A DNA stretch of 64,000 nucleotides from Fen-1254 sp963769605 (lineage in GTDB: Bacteria; Bacteroidota; Ignavibacteria; UBA10030), in the NCBI GenBank assembly GCA_963769605.1, contig CAVYML010000003.1, positions 620,001-684,000 of the forward strand, read 5' to 3'. The stretch's first letter is position 1, and every line of letters begins with the position of its first letter. Below are positions 36,287 through 45,297 of the stretch, one piece after another. The notes beneath the pieces were generated by a model that had not been told where the DNA came from, searched no databases, and saw only the letters and a list, made by a program, of their open reading frames with translations. The translations under genes were made by a program, and so were the position numbers.

Positions 36287-39200
36287 ATGAAACGTAAGAA
36301 TCTATTTTTCATATCAATAGTGCCGCTCTGCATGCTTTTTGCCCAGTCAGAGCAAAGAAAAAGCATCGTCCTTCCCGGTGAAATATCACAGGCCTTCCTC
36401 GTTATGCATTCGGATTCCGTTCTTCAGCTTCCGGATCAGTATATCGTATCGGGAAGCGAACATATCGTAGTCGATTCAATTCATGCTATTCCACAGACAG
36501 GATATTATTCCTTAGATGAAAGATCTGGAAGGATCGTTCTTCTTCCGGCGTGGCATCGTTTGCTGAACGATACGCTGGTGCACCTTGTCCGGGTCAGTTA
36601 TAGTGCGCTGCCTTTGAATTTTCAGCGGGAATATTTTCTACATCAGATCGCTGTCAGGAAAGAACCTTCCGGGGAGCAGCGGTCGCTGCTTGTTTCCCCG
36701 TCCTCCGCCTGGAGCGAAGATATGTTCGGATCCGGATTTCAAAAGAGCGGTTCGCTGGTTCGAGGTTTTACAATCAGCAGCAACAACGATCTTTCTCTCA
36801 CTTCCGGATTTCGCATGCAGCTGGCGGGAAAACTTTCTTCCGATATCGATATTGTTGCCGCTCTGACAGATGAAAATACGCCTCTCCAGCCGGAAGGGAA
36901 TACTCAAACGCTGAGCGAAGTCGATAAGGTTTTTATAGAAATCAAACATCCAAATTACCAGGCAACACTGGGTGATTTCACATTAGCCATCGGTCCTCAG
37001 GAGGGGGGAGAATTCGGACAAGTGTCGCGAAAACTTCTCGGCGGGACCAGCAGCGCAAAGTTCGATAGAATCAGCGATGCGGATATCGAAGGAACCGTTT
37101 CAATGACCGCAGCGACTGCAAAAGGAATATTCACAACCAATCAATTTTTAGGTGCGGATGGCGTGCAGGGACCGTACCGCCTGACCGGTAAAAACGGCGA
37201 ACAGCAATTGATAGTGATTGCCGGAAGCGAACATGTCTATATCGACGGCAATGCGATGGTCAGGGGGGAAACGAACGATTATACAATCGATTATACGAAC
37301 GGTGAAGTGACTTTCACAAGTCATAGATTGATTACCGCTGCCACTCGCATAACGGTCGATTTTGAATACAGCGACGAACAATATACGAGGAATTTGATTT
37401 CCGGCCTTATTTCTACGGAGTCGTTTGGAAAGAGATTGAAGCTGAATGTATCCTTTTTTCAGGAAGCCGATGATCCGGATGCCCCGATCAATGTGACGCT
37501 GACCGATTCGCTGCAAAAGATTCTGAGTGAAAGCGGTTCGGATCCATTCAAGGCATCGGTAAGCGGCGTTACCGCGGCCAATATCGATTCGGCGACCGGT
37601 TACGGTCTCGGGCAGTATCTGAGAAGAGATACAATTATTGCAGGCAAAAGATATGCAATGTACGTGTACGCCCCCGGTGATTCAGTCTCGCTCTTTTCCG
37701 TGACATTTTCCTATGTTGCAGCGATGCCGCCGGATTCTGCCGGTTATGTCCGGATAAGCGGCGGCTATTATCAATTTGCCGGTATCGGGGAAGGAAATTA
37801 CGTGCCTCAGCAGTTTCTCCCTATGCCGCAGCTTCATCAGGTATTCGATATCAATGCTTCCGCACAAGTTGCGAAAGATTTTGACGTCTCAGGCGAATAT
37901 GCAGCCAGCAGGCTGGATCTCAATCGTTTTTCCACATTAGATCCGATTGAAAGCGGAGCAGCGATGCGATTGAGTGCGCAATTCGAACCGAAAAATATTT
38001 TGATCGGCGGAAAAAATTTCGGCGATCTCTCCCTTTTGCTCACGGAGAGATATGTCGATAAGAATTTTGTTTCTGCGGATCGCATGAATGAAGTGGAATA
38101 CGAAAGGAAATGGAATATTACATCGTCCGATTCGGCAAATGAGGAAATGCGCGAGTTTACAATGTTATATAATCCCGTAAAAGCATATCAGGTCGGCTTT
38201 ACATACGGTTCGCTCGACCGTTCCGGTGTCGAACACTCGACACGGGAAGCGGTAAATTTGTCCATGAAGGATTCTTCTCTGCCGATTGTGCACTATCAAA
38301 TCGAAGACATTAGTTCATCCCTTGAAAACCCATCGACACAGTCGTCATGGATCCGGCAGGACGGGTCGGTGGAATACGAACGGTACGGATTCAGACCCGG
38401 AATCGGATTCGAAGCAGAACGAAAAAGAAATCTTTCCGATGTTTCCGATTCCCTGCTGGATGGAAGTTTCGATTATACCGAAGTATCCCCGAACCTCGCT
38501 TTTCCCCGAATAGGGAAGATGTCGGTTTTAGCGGAATATAAAATACGCTCGGAGGATAGTTCCGCCGTCGGTTCCTTGGATCGCGCGTTCACTTCGTTTG
38601 CACAAATGTATACGTGGCAGTTGCACGACTGGAACTCTCTGAGCAGCGGATTAACTCTCTCGTTGTACAGGACGGATTTTACCGAGGAATTTAAGCAGCG
38701 GGGTAATGTCGATCAGGATGTGATGCTTGTTCGATCGCAATCGCAGTATTCTCTTTTTCAGCGTGGACTGGAAACCGATTGGTACTATGAATTTTCCAAT
38801 CAACGAGCGGCACGGGTTGAGCGCGTTTTTGTCCGTGTGGCAAAAGGAACCGGCAATTACATCTATCTCGGAGATCTCAACGGCAATGGTATTGCAGACG
38901 AAAATGAGTTTCAAAAGGTTCTCTATGACGGCGATTATACGGTTACTTCTGTCGAAAGCGATTCGATGTATCCGGTCTCAAGCCTCAAAGCAAGCACCCG
39001 CTGGAAATTCGTGCCGTCACGGATTATGGGAAAACCGGCGACAACGTTTGAAAAAATGCTGCAGGCGTTATCGACGGAAACGTACCTTCGCGTCGATGAA
39101 AAAAACAGCAATCCGGACACCAAACAAATCTACCTTCTCAATTTCAGCCGGTTTCTCGATCCCTCCTATACGATTGCAGGGTCAAATCAGATTCTGCAGG

Positions 39201-39835
39201 ATGTCTTCATTTTCGAAGGGAAAAAGGATTTGTCCTTCCGATTCCGGTTCAATATGCAGAACGGCTTGACCCAGTATGTTTCCGATGTCGAGGACAGTCA
39301 TCTTATCGAGCGTTCTGTGCGCATGCAATCGCAGATGCTTCCGGAAATAGGAAATCAAACCGATTTTATCAATAAAATGGATCAATTAACCGCTTCTTCG
39401 TTTTCGACGGATGCAAGAGATTTGCTCTCAAACGGGATTCGCTCCGATTTTTCATACAGGCCGGAACGGAACATTGAAGTCGGATTTGTTTTAAGCGGAT
39501 CTGAAATTACCGATCGGCTTTATGCGCGCAACCGGATTGCGGATCTTGATGGACAGGAGATCCGGATTGTCTTTTCACTGCCGACGACCGGGCAGATAAA
39601 ATTCGACTTGCAGCGGCAGGAAGCAGTATTGACCAATGTGCCGCAGGACTCTTTGAGTACGCTGCCGTTTGAATTCACAGAAGGCAGAGTTGTCGGAAGA
39701 ACATATCTCTGGTCGGCCGCTTTTGATTATCATATTGCATCGAATTTTCAGCTTTCGGTGAATTATGAAGGAAGAAAAGAAGGAGATCATTCGATTGTGC
39801 ACACGTTTCGGGCGGAAGCGCGTGCGTTTTTCTAA
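36287..39835 (+). CDS. Large outer-membrane-type protein, unknown function
   Basis: An 1182-residue exported protein (signal peptide FFISIVPLCMLFAQ). Many alternating polar/hydrophobic strands and the C-terminal FRAEARAFF with a terminal Phe suggest a beta-barrel. A recognisable segment YRLTGKNGEQQLIVIAGSEH, VRGETNDYTIDYTNGEVTFT and ITVDFEYSDEQY near residues 290-365 occurs in large surface proteins of FCB bacteria. One calcium-type loop (DLNGNGIADENEF) is near 865. No plug or sorting domain was seen. I cannot assign a function; a SprA-like secretion role is not supported because SprA is about twice as long. Confidence 0.75.
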   Translation: MKRKNLFFISIVPLCMLFAQSEQRKSIVLPGEISQAFLVMHSDSVLQLPDQYIVSGSEHIVVDSIHAIPQTGYYSLDERSGRIVLLPAWHRLLNDTLVHLVRVSYSALPLNFQREYFLHQIAVRKEPSGEQRSLLVSPSSAWSEDMFGSGFQKSGSLVRGFTISSNNDLSLTSGFRMQLAGKLSSDIDIVAALTDENTPLQPEGNTQTLSEVDKVFIEIKHPNYQATLGDFTLAIGPQEGGEFGQVSRKLLGGTSSAKFDRISDADIEGTVSMTAATAKGIFTTNQFLGADGVQGPYRLTGKNGEQQLIVIAGSEHVYIDGNAMVRGETNDYTIDYTNGEVTFTSHRLITAATRITVDFEYSDEQYTRNLISGLISTESFGKRLKLNVSFFQEADDPDAPINVTLTDSLQKILSESGSDPFKASVSGVTAANIDSATGYGLGQYLRRDTIIAGKRYAMYVYAPGDSVSLFSVTFSYVAAMPPDSAGYVRISGGYYQFAGIGEGNYVPQQFLPMPQLHQVFDINASAQVAKDFDVSGEYAASRLDLNRFSTLDPIESGAAMRLSAQFEPKNILIGGKNFGDLSLLLTERYVDKNFVSADRMNEVEYERKWNITSSDSANEEMREFTMLYNPVKAYQVGFTYGSLDRSGVEHSTREAVNLSMKDSSLPIVHYQIEDISSSLENPSTQSSWIRQDGSVEYERYGFRPGIGFEAERKRNLSDVSDSLLDGSFDYTEVSPNLAFPRIGKMSVLAEYKIRSEDSSAVGSLDRAFTSFAQMYTWQLHDWNSLSSGLTLSLYRTDFTEEFKQRGNVDQDVMLVRSQSQYSLFQRGLETDWYYEFSNQRAARVERVFVRVAKGTGNYIYLGDLNGNGIADENEFQKVLYDGDYTVTSVESDSMYPVSSLKASTRWKFVPSRIMGKPATTFEKMLQALSTETYLRVDEKNSNPDTKQIYLLNFSRFLDPSYTIAGSNQILQDVFIFEGKKDLSFRFRFNMQNGLTQYVSDVEDSHLIERSVRMQSQMLPEIGNQTDFINKMDQLTASSFSTDARDLLSNGIRSDFSYRPERNIEVGFVLSGSEITDRLYARNRIADLDGQEIRIVFSLPTTGQIKFDLQRQEAVLTNVPQDSLSTLPFEFTEGRVVGRTYLWSAAFDYHIASNFQLSVNYEGRKEGDHSIVHTFRAEARAFF

Positions 39836-39852
39836 GAAAAGAGATGAAAATT

Positions 39853-39876
39853 AATTTCGCAATGAAAAGCGAAATT
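39853..39876. other. Hairpin after the 36287 gene
   Basis: AATTTCGC and GCGAAATT form an 8-bp stem with an 8-nt loop, without a clear T tail. It may stabilise the mRNA end or act as a weak terminator in the 187-bp gap before ogt. Confidence 0.45.
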
Positions 39877-40022
39877 CTCTTGCCTTTCGTTGACCTTTTC
39901 ATTAATTTTTTTAACCTCAACTTCAGAATCCTCGATGTATTGATCAAAGTTGAAGCTGTGCCCTGCCTCAGGGCGAAGTATCTTAAGAGCTCGGCAAAGA
40001 AGGAGGGGGCAAAAAACCGAAA

Positions 40023-40532
40023 ATGGGAAAAATTTATTTTACATCGTTCGATTCTAAAATTGGAACAATCCACATAGCATCGACTGAACGCGGTGTTTGC
40101 AAGATTTCCATTCCGGCTCAAACCAAAAAAGAATTCCTTCTCTGGATGAGCCGTCACACGAACGGCGCCGATTTAATCGAATCGGCGTCGAGAAATCGTC
40201 AGGTGATGGACGAACTTAACAGGTACTTTGAACGCCGGTTAGTGAAGTTCCACAGTAATTTGGACCCTATCGGAACGGAATTCCAGCTCGTTGTGTGGAA
40301 GGAATTGAAACGCATTCATTACGGATCGACGATCTCGTACAAAGACCTTGCAAAACGTATCGGAAAGCCGGGAGCTTATCAGGCTGTGGGACGCGCCAAT
40401 GGTTCGAATCCGCTGCCGATCATCATTCCGTGTCATCGTGTAATCGGCAGCGATAAAAAATTGGTCGGGTACGCCGCGGGATTGAAAACGAAAGAATTTT
40501 TACTCCGCCTCGAAGGAGCCATTCCGGCGTAA
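40023..40532 (+). CDS. ogt: Methylated-DNA--protein-cysteine methyltransferase
   Basis: This suicide enzyme removes alkyl groups from O6-alkylguanine. The active-site motif IIIPCHRVIGSDKKLVGYA lies near residue 136 and contains the acceptor Cys; the helix-turn-helix part reads ISYKDLAKRIGKPGAYQAVG near 105. The length of 169 and the single domain fit Ogt rather than Ada. Confidence 0.95.
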   Translation: MGKIYFTSFDSKIGTIHIASTERGVCKISIPAQTKKEFLLWMSRHTNGADLIESASRNRQVMDELNRYFERRLVKFHSNLDPIGTEFQLVVWKELKRIHYGSTISYKDLAKRIGKPGAYQAVGRANGSNPLPIIIPCHRVIGSDKKLVGYAAGLKTKEFLLRLEGAIPA

Positions 40533-40535
40533 AAT

Positions 40536-40700
40536 TGTAAACTGCAAACTGTAAATTGCAAATTATAAGACCAGATGTTAAGGATTATATATTACGAATT
40601 TATTCAATTCTAAACCTATCTCCTAAATTTTGACTTCTGGCTTCTGACTCCTATCTCCTATCTCCTAAATTCTGAATCCTGTATTTGCCCTCGCAGCAAT
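40536..40700. repeat. Modular degenerate intergenic repeat (ogt-pcrA gap)
   Basis: The tract opens with GTAAACTGCAAACTGTAAAT-type heptamers and, after about 60 bp, shows GACTTCTGGCTTCTGACTCC and repeated CTATCTCC units. The same two unit types occur at 49016-49200. It fills much of the 304-bp gap 40533-40836, in which no gene is visible. Confidence 0.7.
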
Positions 40701-40836
40701 TTTTTCTTATCATAATAAAAACAGCAATAAGGAAAACGTTCCTATCAAAAACTACGACATCTATTTTCTCTGAATTGTAGTTCCTTAGAAATCGTTTTTA
40801 CCGTATCATTTTTTGCAAAGTTCTTATCACGTGCGC

Positions 40837-43068
40837 ATGAAGTTTCTCCAAGATCTCAATCCGATTCAGCAGGATGCCGTGAAAGCTGCCAACGGGCCGG
40901 TAATGATAATTGCCGGGGCCGGGAGCGGGAAAACCCGCGTACTGACATACCGTATTGCTTATTTAATGGCCTGCGGTGTGCCGGCACATCAGATTCTTGC
41001 CCTGACCTTTACCAATAAAGCCGCAAAAGAGATGAAAACGCGTATTGCCGCGCTCGTCGGAGAAGATGCCGGCAATCTCTGGATGGGCACGTTCCATTCG
41101 ATGTTTGCACGGGTTTTACGCAAAGAATGTGTGCATTTGAAATTCACTCCCGCCTTCACCATATACGACTCGGACGATTCTCTCAGTGTAATTAAAAAGG
41201 TCATGGACCGGTTAAATATATCGACCCAGCAATTGAACGCTCAGGCAGTCCGCGCGCACATCAGCAGCGCTAAAAATCAATATCTTTCCCCGGATCAGGC
41301 AGGGGCACTCGCCGGTGATTTTTTTTCGGAGAAAGCTTCCATCATCTATGCGGAATATCAGAAGACCCTGCAGCAGAACAATGCAATGGATTTTGACGAT
41401 CTGCTGATGAAGCCAATTGAATTGTTCGAGAAAAAGAAAGATGTGCTCGAAAAATATCAGCACCGTTTCAAATTTATTCTTGTCGACGAATTTCAGGATA
41501 CCAACAAGGCACAATATCAGGTCATACGGATGCTCGGAGAGCCGCAGAATAATATTGCCGTGGTGGGAGACGATGCGCAAAGTATTTATTCATTCCGCGG
41601 CGCAGATATACGCAATATTTTGGATTTTGAAAAAGATTACCCAAAATGCTCGATCTTCCGGCTCGAACAAAATTACCGGTCGACCAAATCGATCATCGGC
41701 ATTGCGGATTGTCTGATCCGGTTCAATAAAAAACAACTGAAGAAAAATCTCTGGACGTCCAACCCGCAGGGGGAACCAGTGACCGTCATGCGGTGCTCGG
41801 ACGACCGCGAAGAAGGGGCGACGATTGTTCGAGCTATTTATATGGAAAGTCACAAGCGAAAACTCGATTTAAAAGATTTTGCGGTGCTTTACCGCACCAA
41901 TGCCCAATCCCGGACAATCGAAGATGCCCTGCGAAAAAACGCCGTTCCGTATGAAATCGTCGGGGGTATCCGGTTCTACGAACGGAAGGAAATTAAAGAT
42001 GTGCTGGCCTACTTCCGCCTTATTGCCAATCAGAACGATGAAGAAAGCCTGCTGCGCATAATCAATTATCCTACGCGCGGAATAGGCGATACATCGATCG
42101 AGCGGATGCAGCAGCATGCTGCGAAAAACAAGGCATCCTTGTTCGAAATGCTTGATTCGGTCGACGCTGTGGAAAATTTGACTGAACGTGCAAAATCCAG
42201 CGCCAGGCAATTTAAATTGTTTATCGAAAAGTACGGCACATTGCGCAAGGAAATGTCCATGAGCGAATGGACGCGGTCTTTAGTCGATGAGCTCGGTATC
42301 CTGCCGATGTATAAAGAAGAGCGAACAGCAGAGGCAATGAGCCGGTGGGAAAACGTTCACGAACTTCTTTCTGCCATATCGGAATTCAGCCATGAACGCC
42401 CGGAATCGACACTGGAACAATTTCTTGAGGAGGTATCGCTTGTCTCGGATATCGATAACTGGGAAGGCGAACGAAATGCAGTCACGCTTATGACGCTCCA
42501 TGCAAGCAAAGGATTGGAGTTTCCCGTCGTGTTTATCGCCGGACTTGAGGAGGGTCTGCTTCCTTTTTATTCCGGCACCATTGAACCCGGAGATATCGAA
42601 GAAGAACGCCGGCTTTTGTACGTCGGGATAACGCGTGCAGAACAAAAGCTTTATGTAACTCACACCGAACTCCGCTACCGTTACGGCGATATTACATATC
42701 CGGGCGAATCGAGATTTCTGTCCGAACTCGGAGAAAAAAATATCGAAAAGGTGAGTTTTCGCAAGCCTAAACGAGCTTCCGCCGAATCTTTATTCGATTC
42801 CGGCAATGCCCGCCCGCCTGCAAAGAAATTGACCCATACGAGCAAAGTTGAGGAACATCAATTTAAAGACGTAATGCCGGATTATGAGTCTGAGTCTCAG
42901 GTGCAGTTTGAAATAAAAAAAGGTTCTATCGTTAAGCATGAAATGTTCGGGCGGGGGCGTGTAGCTGAAGTTCAGGGCCGCGGCGATGCGCAGAAAGTTG
43001 TCGTACAGTTCGACCGCGTCGGTATAAAAAGCCTCGTAGTAAAATACGCCAACTTACGCCCTGTTTAA
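40837..43068 (+). CDS. pcrA: UvrD/PcrA-type DNA helicase
   Basis: Superfamily 1A 3'-5' helicase for repair and replication restart. It starts MKFLQDLNPIQQDAV; a more upstream GTG is possible. Walker A is IAGAGSGKTRVLTYR near residue 30, motif Ia is LTFTNKAAKEMK, motif II is LVDEFQDTNKAQY near 223, motif III is VGDDAQSIYSFRGA, motif IV is LEQNYRST, and motif VI is LLYVGITRAEQKLYVTH near 595. The C-terminal segment (KKGSIVKHEMFGRGRVAEV) is the PcrA-type Tudor-like RNAP contact. Length 743. Confidence 0.95.
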   Translation: MKFLQDLNPIQQDAVKAANGPVMIIAGAGSGKTRVLTYRIAYLMACGVPAHQILALTFTNKAAKEMKTRIAALVGEDAGNLWMGTFHSMFARVLRKECVHLKFTPAFTIYDSDDSLSVIKKVMDRLNISTQQLNAQAVRAHISSAKNQYLSPDQAGALAGDFFSEKASIIYAEYQKTLQQNNAMDFDDLLMKPIELFEKKKDVLEKYQHRFKFILVDEFQDTNKAQYQVIRMLGEPQNNIAVVGDDAQSIYSFRGADIRNILDFEKDYPKCSIFRLEQNYRSTKSIIGIADCLIRFNKKQLKKNLWTSNPQGEPVTVMRCSDDREEGATIVRAIYMESHKRKLDLKDFAVLYRTNAQSRTIEDALRKNAVPYEIVGGIRFYERKEIKDVLAYFRLIANQNDEESLLRIINYPTRGIGDTSIERMQQHAAKNKASLFEMLDSVDAVENLTERAKSSARQFKLFIEKYGTLRKEMSMSEWTRSLVDELGILPMYKEERTAEAMSRWENVHELLSAISEFSHERPESTLEQFLEEVSLVSDIDNWEGERNAVTLMTLHASKGLEFPVVFIAGLEEGLLPFYSGTIEPGDIEEERRLLYVGITRAEQKLYVTHTELRYRYGDITYPGESRFLSELGEKNIEKVSFRKPKRASAESLFDSGNARPPAKKLTHTSKVEEHQFKDVMPDYESESQVQFEIKKGSIVKHEMFGRGRVAEVQGRGDAQKVVVQFDRVGIKSLVVKYANLRPV

Positions 43069-43186
43069 CTCTCTTCTTTAAGATGTAACGTTTTTCCCCT
43101 ACTAAAGTCTTATGATTTTCTCAAACATATCGGTTTAACCCAAAACGAGACGCTTTCATTATCCCCAAATTTCCAAGGCAGATTAA

Positions 43187-43267
43187 GACACCTTTCCAAG
43201 GTGGTCAAAAAAGTATGTGAATTTCTTAGAAGATATGATATGTTTTCAGGACACCTTTCCAAGGTGG
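43187..43267. repeat. Paired-palindrome (REP-like) unit 1, 81 bp
   Basis: Two copies of GACACCTTTCCAAGGTGG (43187-43204 and 43250-43267) bracket a 45-bp AT-rich core. Each copy holds the palindrome CACCTT-TCC-AAGGTG. The 81-bp geometry is identical in unit 2. No gene lies in 43069-43650; the short open frames there look like noise. Confidence 0.85.
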
Positions 43268-43358
43268 GTGAGTTGGCATTGATATACTGCGGCGGGCTGA
43301 TCTCAGGGACTTTGTCTGACTATGAGTTCGAATCTACAGATAGAATCTCGGATAATAA

Positions 43359-43439
43359 GACACCTTTCCAAGGTGGTCAAAAAAGTATATAAATTTCCTA
43401 AGAAATATGAGGTGTTTTAAGGACACCTTTCCAAGGTGG
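43359..43439. repeat. Paired-palindrome (REP-like) unit 2, 81 bp
   Basis: Same structure as unit 1 (ends 43359-43376 and 43422-43439). The cores share GTCAAAAAAGTAT and AATTTC, TATGA and TGTTTT blocks; I count about nine differences in 45 positions. A partial fifth copy (TACCAAGGTGGGTG) follows at 43442. Confidence 0.85.
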
Positions 43440-43650
43440 GTGTACCAAGGTGGGTGTAAGGTGAAGTAATATGTGAATGGTTGTTCAATGTGTATGAAGA
43501 TGGGTCAAACAAGGAGGGTGAATCGACATCACTCTTCTTCGGCGGGTGGGTTGACGTTGGGAATACTGACCGGTAATAAGTCGCACTCTGCAATGGGAAT
43601 CTCGCTTATAAAAAGCAGAGTGAATTACAAGAAAAGGTTGGCCCTCTTGT

Positions 43651-44772
43651 TCAGGGATTCGTCAGGATCTTCTCGTAATATGCTTCGTATTGCGGAACGA
43701 TCTTTGATGATTCGAATTCCTCCGCGCGTCTCCGAGCAGCTTCGGAAAACATTTTGTGCTTCACCGGATTGGAAAGCAGGTCGATGGCATAGCGTGCCAT
43801 GCGCTCGATGTCGCCGATCTCCGCAATAAAACCCGTCTGCCCGTGTAGCTGCAGTTCCGGCAAACCGCCGACACTGGATGAAATGACGGGAACTTCGCAT
43901 GCCATTGCTTCAAGGGCAGCAAGACCGAAACTTTCCGATTGACTCGGCATGAGGAATAAATCTGCCGTTGAGAGTAGAGGGACTATTTCCACCTGCTTAC
44001 CGAGAAATCGCACTTTGTCTTCAATGCCCAATTCGCGGCAGAGAATTTCACATTGCGAACGTTCGGGACCGTCGCCGATAAGAAGAAGAATGCTTGGTAC
44101 TTTTTTCTGCACTTCATTGAAAATGCGTATGACATCCGGGACGCGCTTCACAGACCTGAAATTTGACGTGTGGGCAATGACCTTCTGTCCGTCGGCTCCG
44201 GATTTGACGCAAAAAATATCGGATGGTGTCCGCTTGTATTTTGCGGTGTCGATAAAGTTCGGAATGACGGCAATATCTTTATCGATGCCGTAATTCGTCT
44301 GTGTCTTTTCCTTGAGGAACCGGGAGACCGCAGTAACGCCGTCGCTTTGTTCGATGCTGAACTTCATAATCGGCAAAAAACTCGGTTCCAAACCGACTAA
44401 TGTGATATCGGTCCCGTGAAGTGTCGTGACGATTTTTATTTTCGTATCGCGGAGAATTTGCTTTGCCAGATATGCGCTTGTCGCATGTGGGAGTGCGTAA
44501 TGACAATGGAGTATGTCTAGCTTCTCATACCGGGCGACTTCCACCATCTTACTCGCAAGCGCAAGAGTGTAGAGAGGAAACTCGAAAACCGGATAATTAG
44601 CCATTTCTACTTCGTGATAGACAATGTTATCCTGAAATCCGCTCAGACGCATAGGTAATGCATAACTGATAAAATGAATGGAATGACCCCGGTGTGCAAG
44701 TTCTTTGCCGAGCTCCGTCGCAACAACGCCGCTTCCGCCGTATGTCGGGTAACATGTGATTCCGATTTTCAT
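43651..44772 (-). CDS. bshA: Bacillithiol synthesis glycosyltransferase BshA
   Basis: BshA joins UDP-GlcNAc to L-malate, the first step of bacillithiol synthesis. The GT-B (GT4) protein starts MKIGITCYPTYGGSGVVATE, has LHCHYALPHATSAYLAKQIL near residue 95 and TTLHGTDITLVG near 122, and the donor-site motif MPSQSESFGLAALEAMACEV near 280. These are characteristic of BshA. The ATG at 44772 is preferred over 44778, since AAGGA then sits 5 nt away. bshB1 is 18 kb off; bshC was not seen. Confidence 0.93.
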   Translation of the reverse strand: MKIGITCYPTYGGSGVVATELGKELAHRGHSIHFISYALPMRLSGFQDNIVYHEVEMANYPVFEFPLYTLALASKMVEVARYEKLDILHCHYALPHATSAYLAKQILRDTKIKIVTTLHGTDITLVGLEPSFLPIMKFSIEQSDGVTAVSRFLKEKTQTNYGIDKDIAVIPNFIDTAKYKRTPSDIFCVKSGADGQKVIAHTSNFRSVKRVPDVIRIFNEVQKKVPSILLLIGDGPERSQCEILCRELGIEDKVRFLGKQVEIVPLLSTADLFLMPSQSESFGLAALEAMACEVPVISSSVGGLPELQLHGQTGFIAEIGDIERMARYAIDLLSNPVKHKMFSEAARRRAEEFESSKIVPQYEAYYEKILTNP

Positions 44773-44789
44773 TTTCATCCTTAATGTGC

Positions 44790-44896
44790 TTACTTTGTTT
44801 TAAACCAATTCTCTGTCTTCAATCCGCTGACTCGGTAAAATTCTTTCAAATTATTGGTCACAAGCTTTACATCATTTGCAAGAGCAGGTCAATCCA
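44790..44896 (-). pseudogene. vapC: vapC toxin remnant (PIN domain C-terminus)
   Basis: Directly after the vapB stop, the minus strand shows a start-like ATG (overlapping TAATG) that stops after two codons, then an open piece reading LANDVKLVTNNLKEFYRVSG and LKTENWF to a TAA at 44790-44792. That is the usual last quarter of a VapC PIN domain (ANDVTLVTNN...F.R..GL..ENW). The front of the toxin, roughly 100 codons including its catalytic acids, is missing. A deletion remnant, not a functional toxin. Confidence 0.75.
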
Positions 44897-45124
44897 TTAG
44901 AATTTTCCACGATGTTGATATTTGGGGTGGACGCATTTGTTGAGAAAGTCTTCGGAAATCGATCCCAGGCTTTCAAGAAGCGGCTTCCATGATGGAATTG
45001 TTTCCAGCAAAAGAACTCCGTCTTTGACCGGCTGTATGTAGACTTCTTTGGATGCGAACCGATATTTTTTTGGCAGCCGAACCGCCTGGCATTCTCCGTT
45101 TGTAAATATTTTTACGGTGTGCAT
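44897..45124 (-). CDS. vapB: VapB-type AbrB-fold antitoxin
   Basis: A 75-residue protein with the swapped-hairpin AbrB/MazE fold: MHTVKIFTNGECQAVRLPKK, then FASKEVYIQPVKDGVLLLE near 25. The C-terminal part (PSWKPLLESLG) would wrap the VapC toxin. The toxin gene downstream is reduced to a fragment, so this is an orphan antitoxin. Confidence 0.85.
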   Translation of the reverse strand: MHTVKIFTNGECQAVRLPKKYRFASKEVYIQPVKDGVLLLETIPSWKPLLESLGSISEDFLNKCVHPKYQHRGKF

Positions 45125-45297
45125 AGGCTCCTTTAAAAGTATCTACAAATAGTATGTATAAAATATGAGTCAAACGCAAACTGGAGACATCGGGCACGAC
45201 TTTAAAAGTCGCGCCGAGAAAAATACCAGACTGATAACGCATACAGCAAAACAGCGGAACCGAGCGAAGTACAGATACGGCATGATTGTAAAATTTG

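Noticed and set aside
36287..39835. SprA/Sov, the T9SS outer-membrane translocon
   Set aside because: SprA is about 2400 residues; this protein is half that and no SprA motif was recognised.
43187..43439. CRISPR array from four GACACCTTTCCAAGGTGG copies
   Set aside because: Spacing is 45, 91 and 45 bp, the 45-bp cores are related to each other, and no cas genes are near. It fits paired palindromes.
43473..43829. 118-residue plus-strand ORF
   Set aside because: Its second half lies antisense to bshA and the rest has no recognisable sequence.
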